A DNA stretch of 64,000 nucleotides from an uncultured Lachnospiraceae bacterium (GTDB lineage Bacteria > Bacillota > Clostridia > Lachnospirales > Lachnospiraceae): assembly GCA_900317555.1 (NCBI GenBank), contig ONHF01000011.1, positions 1-64,000 on the forward strand, in the 5' to 3' direction. The stretch's first letter is position 1. Each line of letters begins with the position of its first letter. Of the stretch, positions 1-8,630 are shown one piece after another. The notes below the pieces were generated by a model, which saw only the letters and a list, made by a program, of their open reading frames with translations, did not search any database and was not told where the DNA came from. The position numbers were made by a program, and so were the translations under genes.

Positions 1-777
1 TGCCAGATGTTCCTTCTCCATCATAAGCGGGACTTCGTAGATCGACTCCGCATTCAGGTTCTGGAGAACATGGGAGCTCGGCACATTGCAAAACAGCGCA
101 ATCTTGTCCTTGAGCTGCTGCGGTATTTCAAACTCGGAGCGGCAGACGATAACATCCGCGCGGATTCCCATCTGCTGCAGTTCCTTAACGCTCTGCTGGG
201 TGGGTTTTGTTTTGAGCTCACGGGAGCCGTACAGATACGGAACCAGCGTTACGTGGATCATGCAGGAATTGCCGGGTCCGACCTCGATCTGGAACTGCCG
301 GATCGCTTCAAAGAACGCCTGGGACTCAATGTCTCCGACCGTACCGCCGACTTCGATGATTGCTACAGTATTCCCTTCCTCCGGATTCTCCGGGCGGTAA
401 AATCTGGACTTGATTTCATTCGTGATATGCGGGATGACCTGCACCGTGCCTCCGCCGTAATCACCATGTCTTTCCTTATTAATGACAGACCAGTAAACCT
501 TGCCCGAGGTCACATTGGAATTGTGATTCAGGCTTTCATCAATGAACCGTTCATAGTGGCCCAGATCCAGATCTGTCTCCGTTCCGTCGTCCGTGACAAA
601 AACCTCACCGTGCTGGATCGGATTCATCGTGCCCGGGTCCACGTTCAGATACGGATCAAACTTCTGCATCGTCACCTTGTAGCCGCGCGCCTTTAAAAGG
701 CGTCCGAGCGAGGCTGCCGTGATTCCCTTGCCCAGTCCTGAAACTACGCCGCCTGTTACAAAAACATATTTAACCAT
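1..777 (-). CDS. pyrG: CTP synthase, N-terminal part (cut by window edge)
   Basis: These are the first 259 residues of CTP synthase, which converts UTP to CTP with ATP and ammonia drawn from glutamine. The ATG at 777 follows a purine-rich ribosome site. The protein begins [18 protein letters not shown], the nucleotide-binding start of the synthetase domain, and continues with [13 protein letters not shown] and [11 protein letters not shown], both family hallmarks. The glutamine amidotransferase domain lies beyond the left edge. A strong leader terminator with a competing hairpin sits 37 bases upstream of the start, so transcription is probably attenuated. The gene runs in the same direction as the nan/nag operon but is separated from nagA by 271 bases. 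Confidence 0.96.
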   Translation of the reverse strand, partial: MVKYVFVTGGVVSGLGKGITAASLGRLLKARGYKVTMQKFDPYLNVDPGTMNPIQHGEVFVTDDGTETDLDLGHYERFIDESLNHNSNVTSGKVYWSVINKERHGDYGGGTVQVIPHITNEIKSRFYRPENPEEGNTVAIIEVGGTVGDIESQAFFEAIRQFQIEVGPGNSCMIHVTLVPYLYGSRELKTKPTQQSVKELQQMGIRADVIVCRSEFEIPQQLKDKIALFCNVPSSHVLQNLNAESIYEVPLMMEKEHLA

Positions 778-813
778 TCCCCTTCTCCTTCCCGTTCGTC
801 CTGCAATTAAAAA

Positions 814-869
814 GGTGACAATGGCAAGGGAGCGTTTGCACGCTCCCCTTTCATGACGCCATTGTCACC
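814..869 (-). promoter_or_regulatory. pyrG leader terminator with competing A1/G4 hexaloop hairpin
   Basis: On the minus strand a 12-base-pair outer stem (GGTGACAATGGC with GCCATTGTCACC) encloses an inner stem GGGAGCG/CGCTCCC and is followed by TTTTTAATT, an intrinsic terminator 37 bases before pyrG. An alternative hairpin, GTGAC-AATGGC-GTCAT (868-853), uses the 5' half of the same stem and has a six-base loop with A1 and G4. The two folds exclude each other, as in an attenuator. It could instead simply end the nagA transcript. Confidence 0.75.
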
Positions 870-898
870 TGATTTTAATCTGTCATCCTTCGCACCGG

Positions 899-912
899 TT
901 TTGTATACAAAA
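899..912. promoter_or_regulatory. Perfect 14-base palindrome upstream of pyrG
   Basis: TTTTGTATACAAAA is its own reverse complement. Its core TTGTATACAA occurs again at 24702-24711 between glnN and asnB, where it contains the -10 box of a glnN promoter. Here TATACA could likewise serve as the pyrG -10 box, but no good -35 box is visible. It may be a shared operator or only a promoter coincidence. Confidence 0.45.
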
Positions 913-1048
913 ATACAAACAGCAAAAATACGAGGATAAGGATACTACAACCGCCGGCTTCTGTAAAGACGCAGATCGTCAAAGGTCCGCGCGGAATCAG
1001 ATCATCCGGGCCCGCGCGGGCGGCCCCTTCTCCTTTTGCTCAAACGGG

Positions 1049-2227
1049 TCAGAGGCGGTTTACGATAACTTTCCCGTCCTTGACAACTGCCGCAAGTGAG
1101 AGAGTGCTGTCTTTGCGAAGCAGCACCACATCTGCCTTTTTTCCGGCTTCAATCGAACCGCGGCGGTCATCAATCCCGATCGCTCTCGCGGGATTGATGC
1201 TGGCGCAGCGGACCGCTGTTTCCAGCGGGATGTTCATTTCAAGAACAGCTGTACGCATGCAGTCTGCGAGGTTGGAAACAGAGCCGGCGAGATTCCCTTC
1301 CTTTTTCAGCGTACAGTGTCTGCCCTTTTTCACAACCATCTGACCGCCGAGCAGATAGTCTCCGTCCGGCATGCCCGTGCAACGCAGGCTGTCGCTGATC
1401 AGAACCATCCGTTCCTCGCCGTTCATCCGGAAAGCTGCCCGGACTGCCGCAGGATGCACATGAATTCCGTCTGTAATGATTTCCGCGAACACAGAGGGGC
1501 TGTCCGAAACCGCGCCGACAACGCCTGGTTCTCTGTGATTCAAACCGCTCATTGCGTTGTACAGATGCACCGCATGGGAAGCGCCGGCGGAGAAAGCCTG
1601 CATCGCCGTGTCGTAATCTGCATTGGTATGTGCCAGAGAAACCCTCATCTTCTTCCGGACATTCCGGATAAAAGCTTCGAAGCCGGGGTTTTCTTCAGGT
1701 GCGAGTCCGATGATTTTCAGTAGTCCGCCCGAAGCCTGATAAAACCGTTCCGCCGTCTGAACATCACACCGCATTATATACTTTTCGTTCTGTGCGCCCC
1801 TTTTAACACGACTGATGAACGGACCTTCCATATTGAAGCCGACAAGATCTGCGCCCGGATGCGGGGTGGCAGCAAAAGCAGCACCCAGCGACAGCACATG
1901 CTCCAGCACCGGAACCGGCAGTGTCAATGTTGCCGGGCAAATTGCCGTAATGCCGGCAGATGCCTCGTAGGCCGCGATCTTCTCAAATGCCGCCGGATCC
2001 TCATCACAGACATCGGCATTTAATGCGCCATGGAAATGGATATCAATCAGCCCCGGGATGGCGTAGCAGTCGTCCGCGCGCAGAACGATTTCCTCTTCCT
2101 GTCCTGCGGCGCCATTGTCCGGACCGGCGTTTTCAACCGAAGGCGCAAAAACGCCGTCTCTGATCCTGATATCTTCCTCATGAAATTTGAAGTCCGCTCC
2201 GAATACAGAAGCTCCACAGATTTTCAT
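1049..2227 (-). CDS. nagA: N-acetylglucosamine-6-phosphate deacetylase
   Basis: This 392-residue cytoplasmic amidohydrolase removes acetate from GlcNAc-6-P to give GlcN-6-P, the step before NagB. The metal-site motif LIDIHFHG lies near residue 60. HTNAD, HLYNAM and LISDSLRCTG follow in the order expected for NagA, the last containing the catalytic aspartate. Length is normal for the family. The ATG at 2227 has GGAGGTG four bases upstream. It is the last gene of the nanE-to-nagA operon, 34 bases after the kinase gene, which places it at the exit of sialic acid breakdown. Confidence 0.96.
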   Translation of the reverse strand: MKICGASVFGADFKFHEEDIRIRDGVFAPSVENAGPDNGAAGQEEEIVLRADDCYAIPGLIDIHFHGALNADVCDEDPAAFEKIAAYEASAGITAICPATLTLPVPVLEHVLSLGAAFAATPHPGADLVGFNMEGPFISRVKRGAQNEKYIMRCDVQTAERFYQASGGLLKIIGLAPEENPGFEAFIRNVRKKMRVSLAHTNADYDTAMQAFSAGASHAVHLYNAMSGLNHREPGVVGAVSDSPSVFAEIITDGIHVHPAAVRAAFRMNGEERMVLISDSLRCTGMPDGDYLLGGQMVVKKGRHCTLKKEGNLAGSVSNLADCMRTAVLEMNIPLETAVRCASINPARAIGIDDRRGSIEAGKKADVVLLRKDSTLSLAAVVKDGKVIVNRL

Positions 2228-2261
2228 GGTTCACCTCCGGCGTCCAGCCGCCCGTTTCTAA

Positions 2262-3188
2262 TCAGTACAATTCACCGTGTATCTGCCGGAAATGATAATA
2301 CGCGCCGAGCATGCCCGCTTCATTTCCGTATTTTGCCATTTTCAAGACTGTATGCCGCGCGATCACAGGTTTTAAATTTCTGTCGATCGCGGCGCGGATT
2401 CTGGGATAAAGATATGCTTCTCTTGCCATAATACCGCCGCCGAGAACGACGAGTTCCGGGTTCAGAACATAACAGATGTTTGCGATGCCGAGGCCGAGAA
2501 CGCTGCACATTTCGTCAATCGCTTCCCGGCAGATTTCATCTCCTGCATCAGCTTCCCTGAAGACCCGGATTCCGTCCCAGTGTTCCTGCGCGCTGCCTTT
2601 GCGCCGCGCCACTTTCTGACACATGTACCCGGTCGAGCCGAGCATCTGAAAATCCGAGTCGCCCATGTGCATGTATCCGACTTCGCACGCACTGCCGGTC
2701 GCACCGTGCAGTACCTTGCCGTCGATGATCGCGCAGCCTCCGATTCCGGTTCCGACCGTCAGACAGAGCATACTGCTGCTGCCCTGCCCCGCGCCGGAGG
2801 TATACTCCGCAAGCCCCGCGCAGTTAACATCATTCTCCATTTCGAACGGAATGCCGAAAGCGTTCTCGAACACAGGCTTGAATTTTGTACCGGTATAATC
2901 CGGCACTGTTTCTCCGGAATAAAAGATTTCGCCTTTCCTGACATCAACCATGCCCGTTGACGAGACGCAGATGCCGGCGAACGGAGGATCTGTTTTGCCG
3001 GAAGACGGCGGATACCCCGCGTCCGCAAGATAGTTTGCTACAATCTCCATCGCCTTCCCGCGGATATGTTCACCGCCAAGCTCCGCGCCGGTCGGCGTAC
3101 TCTTTCGTTCCAGCACTTTTCCGTCACTGCTAATCAGTCCGTACTTGATCGCCGTTCCGCCGATATCGATTGCGATATAATTCTTCAA
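2262..3188 (-). CDS. nanK: ROK-family sugar kinase, probable N-acetylmannosamine kinase
   Basis: This 308-residue ROK kinase carries the phosphate-binding motif AIDIGGTAIKYG at the N-terminus, the sugar-binding END-type stretch MENDVNCAGLAEY and a second nucleotide motif TVGTGIGGCAI. The usual ROK zinc cluster (CxCGxxGC) is not present; the region after CEVGYMHMG has only one cysteine nearby. Start is a TTG at 3188 with GGAGG ten bases upstream. Position between nanA and nagA, with nanE in the same operon, makes N-acetylmannosamine the likely substrate, giving ManNAc-6-P for NanE. Glucokinase activity cannot be excluded from sequence alone. Confidence 0.85.
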   Translation of the reverse strand: MKNYIAIDIGGTAIKYGLISSDGKVLERKSTPTGAELGGEHIRGKAMEIVANYLADAGYPPSSGKTDPPFAGICVSSTGMVDVRKGEIFYSGETVPDYTGTKFKPVFENAFGIPFEMENDVNCAGLAEYTSGAGQGSSSMLCLTVGTGIGGCAIIDGKVLHGATGSACEVGYMHMGDSDFQMLGSTGYMCQKVARRKGSAQEHWDGIRVFREADAGDEICREAIDEMCSVLGLGIANICYVLNPELVVLGGGIMAREAYLYPRIRAAIDRNLKPVIARHTVLKMAKYGNEAGMLGAYYHFRQIHGELY

Positions 3189-3218
3189 AGACTGTTCGAC
3201 CTCCGCTTCCTGACACCA

Positions 3219-4151
3219 TTAAAGAAACTCTTCGCGTGCCTTCCGGATCATCTCGGCGGCTTCTGCCGCTACTTTACGGTCCGCATCTCCCCGAACCGGC
3301 TCCAGCGGATCTCTGACACCACCGATGTCCAGGTCCTCATTGATCCGCAGAATTTCCTTAATGATCGCGTACATGTTCGCGTGCGCCGAACACATCTTGT
3401 AAATAACCGCGTCCGCCGCGTACTGCACACGCTTCGCCTCTTCGATTTCTCCCTTTGCAAGAAGCTCATTCATCTTTAAAAACAACTCCGGCATCACGCC
3501 ATACGTACCGCCGATACCTGCGTCGGCACCGATGATTCTACCGGAAATGAACTGTTCGTCCGGTCCGTTAAAGATGATGTAATCCTCTCCCGCCTGCTGC
3601 TTGAACATCTGAATATCCTGCACCGGCATGGAGGAATTCTTGACACCGATGACCTTCGGGTTCCTGCGCATTTCCGCAAACAGCTCATTTGTGAGCGCAA
3701 CCCCCGCGAGCTGCGGAATGTTGTAGATGACAAAATCCGTATCCGGAGCGGCGCTGCTGATATCATTCCAGTATCTGGCAATCGAATATGCCGGCAGATG
3801 GAAGTAGATCGGAGGGATCGATGCGATCGCATCCACGCCGCACTTCTGCGCGTGCGCCGCAAGCTCCATGCTGTCTTCCGTATTGTTGCAGGCGACATGG
3901 CAGATGACCGTCAGACGGTGTTCCGGATGCGCGTTCACAACTTCCATTACGTTCTCGATAATGATCTTGCGCTCGTCCTTGCGCAGATAAATGCATTCTC
4001 CGGAAGAACCGTTGACATAAATTCCTTTCACACCCTTGCGGATGAAGTACTCTGTCAGCTGCCGCACCGCGGCAGGGGATACAGCCCCCTTGTCATCGTA
4101 GCATGCGTAAAATGCGGGAAGAATTCCCTTGTATTTGTCCAGATTTCTCAT
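3219..4151 (-). CDS. nanA: N-acetylneuraminate lyase
   Basis: This 310-residue class I aldolase of the DapA/NAL family splits sialic acid into ManNAc and pyruvate. The motif YVNGSSGE lies near residue 45, YNIP provides the catalytic tyrosine region near residue 138, and GVKNSS supplies the Schiff-base lysine near residue 165. The substrate-loop style (GSSGE rather than the GTTGE of DapA) supports sialic acid lyase. An in-frame GTG lies nine bases further upstream, but the ATG at 4151 has GAGGTG at proper spacing and is preferred. The gene lies between the importer and the kinase of the nan operon. Confidence 0.94.
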   Translation of the reverse strand: MRNLDKYKGILPAFYACYDDKGAVSPAAVRQLTEYFIRKGVKGIYVNGSSGECIYLRKDERKIIIENVMEVVNAHPEHRLTVICHVACNNTEDSMELAAHAQKCGVDAIASIPPIYFHLPAYSIARYWNDISSAAPDTDFVIYNIPQLAGVALTNELFAEMRRNPKVIGVKNSSMPVQDIQMFKQQAGEDYIIFNGPDEQFISGRIIGADAGIGGTYGVMPELFLKMNELLAKGEIEEAKRVQYAADAVIYKMCSAHANMYAIIKEILRINEDLDIGGVRDPLEPVRGDADRKVAAEAAEMIRKAREEFL

Positions 4152-4175
4152 TGTGGTCACCTCGTATTTCCTGTC

Positions 4176-5114
4176 TTAGCCTTTAACCGCGCCCATGGCA
4201 ATTCCCTGTGTGAAATATTTCTGGAAAACCAGGAATACAATCAGAATCGGAACCGAAGCCAGCGCTGCGCCGGCCATAATCAGCCCGAAATCCGTCGAGT
4301 TCTCCGCCTGCAGCTTCGCGATACCGAGTGAAATCGTCAGGTTGTTGGTGCTCGAGAGCATGATTAACTGCATGAAGTAGTCGTTCCAGTTCTGAATGAA
4401 GGTGAATATTGCCAGCGCGCCGATTCCCGGTTTTACCATCGGAACGACAATCTGCGTGAACGTCCTGGCCTCAGAAGCGCCGTCAATACGCGCGGCTTCC
4501 AGCATTTCCTGCGGCACGGTTTCCGAAAACTGCCGCATCAGAAACACACCGAACGGCCAGCCGACCGTTGGAAAAATCACCGCCCAGATTGTATTATACA
4601 GCTTCAGATTCGACATCTCCCGAATCAGGGGGATCGTAATAACCTGCTTGGGAAGCGCCATTGCTGCTACGATTAACGCGAACAGAATGGTCTGTCCGGC
4701 AAATCTTTTCTTCGCCAGAGCGTATCCTGCCATTGTCGCTGTAACGCACGTGAGGATCATGGCCATAAGCGACATAAACACGGTGTTAATCAGCCAGCGG
4801 ACTGCTGCCGGCAGAACCGGACCTGCGGAAAGAATCAAAGAACTTCCGTCTTTTGTCAGTCCCGAGCTGAACGGCAGATGAATTTCCCATAGCGGGGCAC
4901 TCTGCCGGCTCATCAGCTTCTGGAAATTCGCCATGGTCCACTGCTGCGGCCACCAGACCGGTGTTACGGAGTTGACTTCCTGCGCTGTTTTAAACGCACC
5001 TGTAACGATCCAGTACAAGGGAAACAGAAACAGGAACGCAAGAATGAATAAAACCACCAGACAGAAGATTCTGTAAGCGGATAAATGATGTACGCCATGT
5101 CTTCTTGTATCCAT
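4176..5114 (-). CDS. CUT1 ABC sugar permease, MalG type (sialic acid importer)
   Basis: About 312 residues with six predicted membrane spans. The EAA loop that contacts the ATPase is visible as EAARIDGASEARTF, and the C-terminus GIAMGAVKG is typical of MalG-type subunits. Two ATGs compete; the one at 5114 (MDTRRHG) is better spaced from GAGGTG than the one six bases upstream. It follows the partner permease by only 11 bases. The operon has no ATPase gene, so a shared MsmK-type ATPase from elsewhere in the genome probably powers it. The substrate, sialic acid or a derivative such as 2,7-anhydro-Neu5Ac, is inferred only from the neighbours. Confidence 0.93.
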   Translation of the reverse strand: MDTRRHGVHHLSAYRIFCLVVLFILAFLFLFPLYWIVTGAFKTAQEVNSVTPVWWPQQWTMANFQKLMSRQSAPLWEIHLPFSSGLTKDGSSLILSAGPVLPAAVRWLINTVFMSLMAMILTCVTATMAGYALAKKRFAGQTILFALIVAAMALPKQVITIPLIREMSNLKLYNTIWAVIFPTVGWPFGVFLMRQFSETVPQEMLEAARIDGASEARTFTQIVVPMVKPGIGALAIFTFIQNWNDYFMQLIMLSSTNNLTISLGIAKLQAENSTDFGLIMAGAALASVPILIVFLVFQKYFTQGIAMGAVKG

Positions 5115-5125
5115 TCTCATTCACC

Positions 5126-6034
5126 TCATTTCTCTCTGCCGAGCCTGAACTGAATCGCTGAGAGCACCGCGATAAAGATCGCAAGGACAACGCCCATCGC
5201 GTTTCCGTACCCGTAGCGGTACAGCTTGAATGCAGTGTAGTAGATGTAATACATGACGGTATCCGTGCTGTGGTTGGGACCGCCGGAAGTTAACAACTGG
5301 ATCAGCGCAAAACACTGGAAGCTGTTAATCGTGGTTATGATCAGAATATACAGCGTAGTCGGCATGATATTCGGCCATTTGATCTTCCAGAAAACCTGCA
5401 GATCCGTCGCCCCGTCCACTTCTGCCGCCTCAATCAGCGAGGAGTCGACATTTCCGAGCGCCGAGACATAAAGTACAATCGGCTGTCCGACAGATGTCGT
5501 AAGAAGGATCAGAATAATGCAGCCAAGCGCATAGCGCTCATCCCCGAGCCAGTTGATTCGCTGCGAAATCAGGCCGGTCTGCGTACCGAGGTAATTGAAG
5601 ATTCCGTAGTAGTTATTGAACATCCATTTCCAGACGACCGTTACGGCTACCGAACCTGTGATTACAGGCAGATAGAAAACAATCCGGAAGAAAGACAACA
5701 GCTTCCCGGGCATCTGATAAATCGCGGAAGAAATCCAGAGCGAGAAGATGCAGGTAATCGGCACCGATACAACGACGATAATAATTGTGTTTTTAAGAGC
5801 TCTAAGAAAAACCGAATCACGGAACAATTCGATGTAGTTTCCAAAACCAATGAAAACGTCCCTGGTTTCCTTGCCCATGGTGGAATCGAAAAAGCTGGTA
5901 TAGACGCAAAGAACCATCGGAACAATAACGAATGCTAGAAAGAATACAAGACTTGGCAGCAGGAACATGTACGCCGATTTCGTTTCTCTTCTGCGCAGGA
6001 CCCTGCTCCTTGCCGGTGTGCTGACTCTGGCCAC
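5126..6034 (-). CDS. CUT1 ABC sugar permease, MalF type (sialic acid importer)
   Basis: A 302-residue integral membrane protein with a basic N-terminus and six predicted spans. The EAA loop reads EAAEVDGATDLQVFWKIKWP, the standard coupling helix of binding-protein-dependent permeases. The start is GTG at 6034, seven bases after GAGGAGGG; the alternative upstream ATG is in another frame. It lies between the binding protein gene, with a 127-base gap holding a strong stem-loop, and its MalG-type partner. It forms the transport channel together with that partner. Confidence 0.93.
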   Translation of the reverse strand: MARVSTPARSRVLRRRETKSAYMFLLPSLVFFLAFVIVPMVLCVYTSFFDSTMGKETRDVFIGFGNYIELFRDSVFLRALKNTIIIVVVSVPITCIFSLWISSAIYQMPGKLLSFFRIVFYLPVITGSVAVTVVWKWMFNNYYGIFNYLGTQTGLISQRINWLGDERYALGCIILILLTTSVGQPIVLYVSALGNVDSSLIEAAEVDGATDLQVFWKIKWPNIMPTTLYILIITTINSFQCFALIQLLTSGGPNHSTDTVMYYIYYTAFKLYRYGYGNAMGVVLAIFIAVLSAIQFRLGREK

Positions 6035-6076
6035 GTTTCATCCCTCCTCACCGACGGGAACGTCGATTCAAGACCA

Positions 6077-6107
6077 CGCACCTTCTTATTGCTCATAAGA
6101 AGGTGCG
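6077..6107 (-). promoter_or_regulatory. Stem-loop between binding-protein and permease genes
   Basis: CGCACCTTCTTAT and ATAAGAAGGTGCG form a perfect 13-base-pair stem with a five-base loop. No U-run follows on the minus strand, so it is unlikely to be a full terminator. Such a hairpin after the binding-protein gene is the usual way to keep that cistron more abundant than the permeases. A similar stem-loop occupies the same place in the second sugar operon at 60893-60927. Confidence 0.75.
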
Positions 6108-6161
6108 CGTTCCTATTACCCGTCAGGGCTTTTCAGTACTGACGTATTACTGACAAATGCT

Positions 6162-7568
6162 TTATTTGCCGGCAGCTGCTGCCGCCGCGTTTGCTTCCTT
6201 GTCAAATGCCGCAAGCTCTGTCTTCACATCTCCGCCGGAGCCGATTCTCTGCAGCATATTCCACCATGCCGTGCGTGCTTCTGCCCATCCGGGTACTACT
6301 TGATAATAATCACCCATCGAAGGCATGAAGTTCTTTGTGAACAGCTCCATAACATCCGCTGTTGCTTCGCCGTCATAGACGCCGGTCAGATTCTGGTGTA
6401 CCGGGAAGAAACCGGAAGCCTTGACTGCCTTCGCAGTCTCGTCGGAATTCGCGAAGAAATCGATGAATGCCTTGGAAGCCGCGATTTTGTCCTGATCGCC
6501 GTTATCGAAAACACCAAAGCCCCAGATACCGCCGCACAGCTCTGTCTTTCCGTCGTCCGAAGGGAACAGGAGCGGAAGAATCTCGTCGCCGTTATTCGTC
6601 TTGCCCATTTCGTTTCCGGCATCGGTGTTGGTCTGCTGTGCCGCGTTCCAGCAAAGAGACATTGCAAGGACACCCTGACGGAACAGGTTGATTTCATCGC
6701 CGCCGACAAGAGAAGCGTCAAAGTTAACGCCCTTCTGGTTCTTGAGAGCTGTCAGAGCCTTTACGTTCTGATCGGAATCCGCCGTGTACTCTGTGTGATC
6801 CGCGTTTGTGAACGTGCCGCTGTACATATTGTTGATCAGTGCTCTGGTTCCCTGATCGCCGCCCTGGCCTGCGCAGTATACTGCAAGCACATCCTTCTGG
6901 CCGCTGTCATAAACCGCCTGAACTGCCTTCAGGAAATCATCTGTGGATTTCCAGGTGTTCGTGGCTTCATCGATATACTGCATCGCGTTCGCCTTCTCCA
7001 TGTAGGTCTTGTTGACTGCCATGCAGTGCGCTACCATGCAGAGCGGATATTCATATACCTTTCCGTCCTTGCCGGTGCAGGCGTTCTTCACAGATTCGTA
7101 AAGATCGGATGCCGCGTCTTCCGACATAATATCGGAGAGATCCACCATGTATCCCTTGGCACCCCAGTTGGCAACCAGTCTTTCCGGTCCTTCGAGAACC
7201 ATATCCGGTGCCTGACCGCCTTCGATCGCGGTATTGACCTGATCGTCGCCGTTCGTGTAATCAAGGTATTCAACCGTAACCTTAACATTCGGATATTTCG
7301 CGTTGAAGTCGGAGATCAGTGCGTCAACGGTAGCCGAATCGCCCCACTTGCCGACAGGATATGTCCAGAGTGTAATGGATGTATTCAGATCAGCGCCTTC
7401 GGCGGGAGCTGCCGCTTCGGTAGAAGCTGCCGGGGCTTCGGTTGCCGCACTCTGCGCCGTCTCCGCTTTCGTGGTATCCGCAGGCGCCTGCGCGGGTTTG
7501 GACGATCCGCATGCGGTCAGCCCTGCTGCCATAACGGTTGCAAGACCAAGTGCCAGTATCTTTTTCAT
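6162..7568 (-). CDS. Sugar-binding lipoprotein of the sialic acid importer
   Basis: A 468-residue extracellular solute-binding protein of the family 1 (CUT1) type. The signal peptide ends at the lipobox LTAC, so the mature protein is lipid-anchored at Cys20. An Ala/Pro/Glu-rich linker of about 40 residues precedes the folded domain, which starts near SITLWTYPVGKWG. The ATG at 7568 has GGAGGG eight bases upstream. It is the second gene of the operon, after nanE. Substrate identity as sialic acid or its anhydro form rests on the operon context; related CUT1 binding proteins serve many oligosaccharides. Confidence 0.93.
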   Translation of the reverse strand: MKKILALGLATVMAAGLTACGSSKPAQAPADTTKAETAQSAATEAPAASTEAAAPAEGADLNTSITLWTYPVGKWGDSATVDALISDFNAKYPNVKVTVEYLDYTNGDDQVNTAIEGGQAPDMVLEGPERLVANWGAKGYMVDLSDIMSEDAASDLYESVKNACTGKDGKVYEYPLCMVAHCMAVNKTYMEKANAMQYIDEATNTWKSTDDFLKAVQAVYDSGQKDVLAVYCAGQGGDQGTRALINNMYSGTFTNADHTEYTADSDQNVKALTALKNQKGVNFDASLVGGDEINLFRQGVLAMSLCWNAAQQTNTDAGNEMGKTNNGDEILPLLFPSDDGKTELCGGIWGFGVFDNGDQDKIAASKAFIDFFANSDETAKAVKASGFFPVHQNLTGVYDGEATADVMELFTKNFMPSMGDYYQVVPGWAEARTAWWNMLQRIGSGGDVKTELAAFDKEANAAAAAAGK

Positions 7569-7643
7569 GAATATTCCCTCCTGATTATAAGTTTTATGTA
7601 GAAGTACCCCTCAAGTACCAATACAACCCTCAGCTTCCGCCGG

Positions 7644-8354
7644 TTAATACCCGGCCTCCTTCAGTGCATCCGTAAACCGCTTCGTAATCACCTGCGGCCT
7701 TGTAATGATGGAGCCGATCACGCTTGCGTACGCGCCGAGTTGGATGACCCTCACCAGCTTTTCCGGCGTATCGATGTTGCCTTCCGCGATGACCGGGTGC
7801 TTCGCCTTCGCCAGAATCTTCCGGAGAATCTCGAAATCATTCGCCTCGATATGATCGCCTTCACTCTCCTTTGTGTAGCCCACCATCGTCGTCCCGATAA
7901 AGTCGAAGCCGAGCGCATCCGCGTGCAGCGCTTCTTCTACCGTGGAGCAGTCCGCCATAAAAAGCTTGTCCGGATAGGCTTTCTTCACTTCCCTGAAAAA
8001 GCCGTCAATCGTAACTCCCCCGGGCCGCAGCCTGTCCGTCGCGTCCATTGCGATAATCTCCGGATTCACTTCCATCAGCTCTTCAATTTCCTTCATCGTC
8101 GGCGTGATGTAGATCGGACTTCCCGGATAATCCCGCTTCACGATGCCGATGACCGGCAGATCCACCTGCCTTTGGATCTCGGCAATGTCCTCCTTCGTAT
8201 TGGCGCGGATTCCCTTTGCGCCGCTCTGATACGCAGCCAGTGCGAAACGCCCCATGATAAAGGACGAATGCATCGGCTCCGCCGGCAGCGCCTGGCAGGA
8301 AACGATAAGGCTTCCCTTGAGCGACCTGATTTTAGCTTCCATCGTGCTGTCCAT
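7644..8354 (-). CDS. nanE: N-acetylmannosamine-6-phosphate 2-epimerase
   Basis: This 236-residue TIM-barrel enzyme converts ManNAc-6-P to GlcNAc-6-P. It shows the NanE signatures SCQALPAEP near the N-terminus, GIVKRDY, AMDAT, DCSTVEEA and the phosphate-binding AEGNIDTPE near the C-terminus. Length is normal. The ATG at 8354 follows GGAGGAAG. It is the first gene of the seven-gene nan operon, read from a promoter at 8380-8408 in the shared regulatory region with nagB. Confidence 0.96.
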   Translation of the reverse strand: MDSTMEAKIRSLKGSLIVSCQALPAEPMHSSFIMGRFALAAYQSGAKGIRANTKEDIAEIQRQVDLPVIGIVKRDYPGSPIYITPTMKEIEELMEVNPEIIAMDATDRLRPGGVTIDGFFREVKKAYPDKLFMADCSTVEEALHADALGFDFIGTTMVGYTKESEGDHIEANDFEILRKILAKAKHPVIAEGNIDTPEKLVRVIQLGAYASVIGSIITRPQVITKRFTDALKEAGY

Positions 8355-8379
8355 CGGACTTCCTCCTTTAACTGCTGTG

Positions 8380-8408
8380 ATTCTAACATGTCATAAAATA
8401 ATTTTCAA
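8380..8408 (-). promoter_or_regulatory. Predicted promoter of the nan operon
   Basis: On the minus strand TTGAAA and TAGAAT are separated by 17 bases, a good sigma-A promoter ending 26 bases before the nanE start. Confidence 0.7.
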
Positions 8409-8428
8409 TCTTATGATTTGGCAAAAAA

Positions 8429-8525
8429 TATTTTTCATTTTTGTGCATAATGCATTACCAATTCTTTTCCAGTTGCTTTTCAGTTAACAATCATGCCCTG
8501 TTTGCAAATTATTTTTCATTTTTGT
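8429..8525. repeat. Two 16-base direct repeats between nanE and nagB promoters
   Basis: TATTTTTCATTTTTGT occurs exactly at 8429-8444 and again at 8510-8525. One copy ends about 20 bases from the nan -35 box and the other about 21 bases from the nagB -35 box. The first copy overlaps the palindrome AAAAATATTTTT. A sugar-phosphate-sensing regulator such as an RpiR-type NanR is a plausible ligand, but no regulator gene is in the window. Confidence 0.55.
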
Positions 8526-8546
8526 TGTGAAAAGAATATTTTTTTA

Positions 8547-8574
8547 TTGTCAGAATAAAAGACCGTGATACAAT
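8547..8574 (+). promoter_or_regulatory. Predicted nagB promoter
   Basis: TTGTCA (8547-8552) and TACAAT (8569-8574) are spaced by 16 bases. The nagB ATG lies 57 bases downstream. Confidence 0.7.
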
Positions 8575-8630
8575 AAATTCAGTACGCAAAACAAAGCGCT
8601 GTTTTTCAGTGGCAAGGGGGTCATATACAG

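Noticed and set aside
8587..8605. A CcpA (cre)-like site downstream of the nagB promoter
   Set aside because: Only the AAGCGCT core matches; the flanking TG and CA bases of the consensus are missing.
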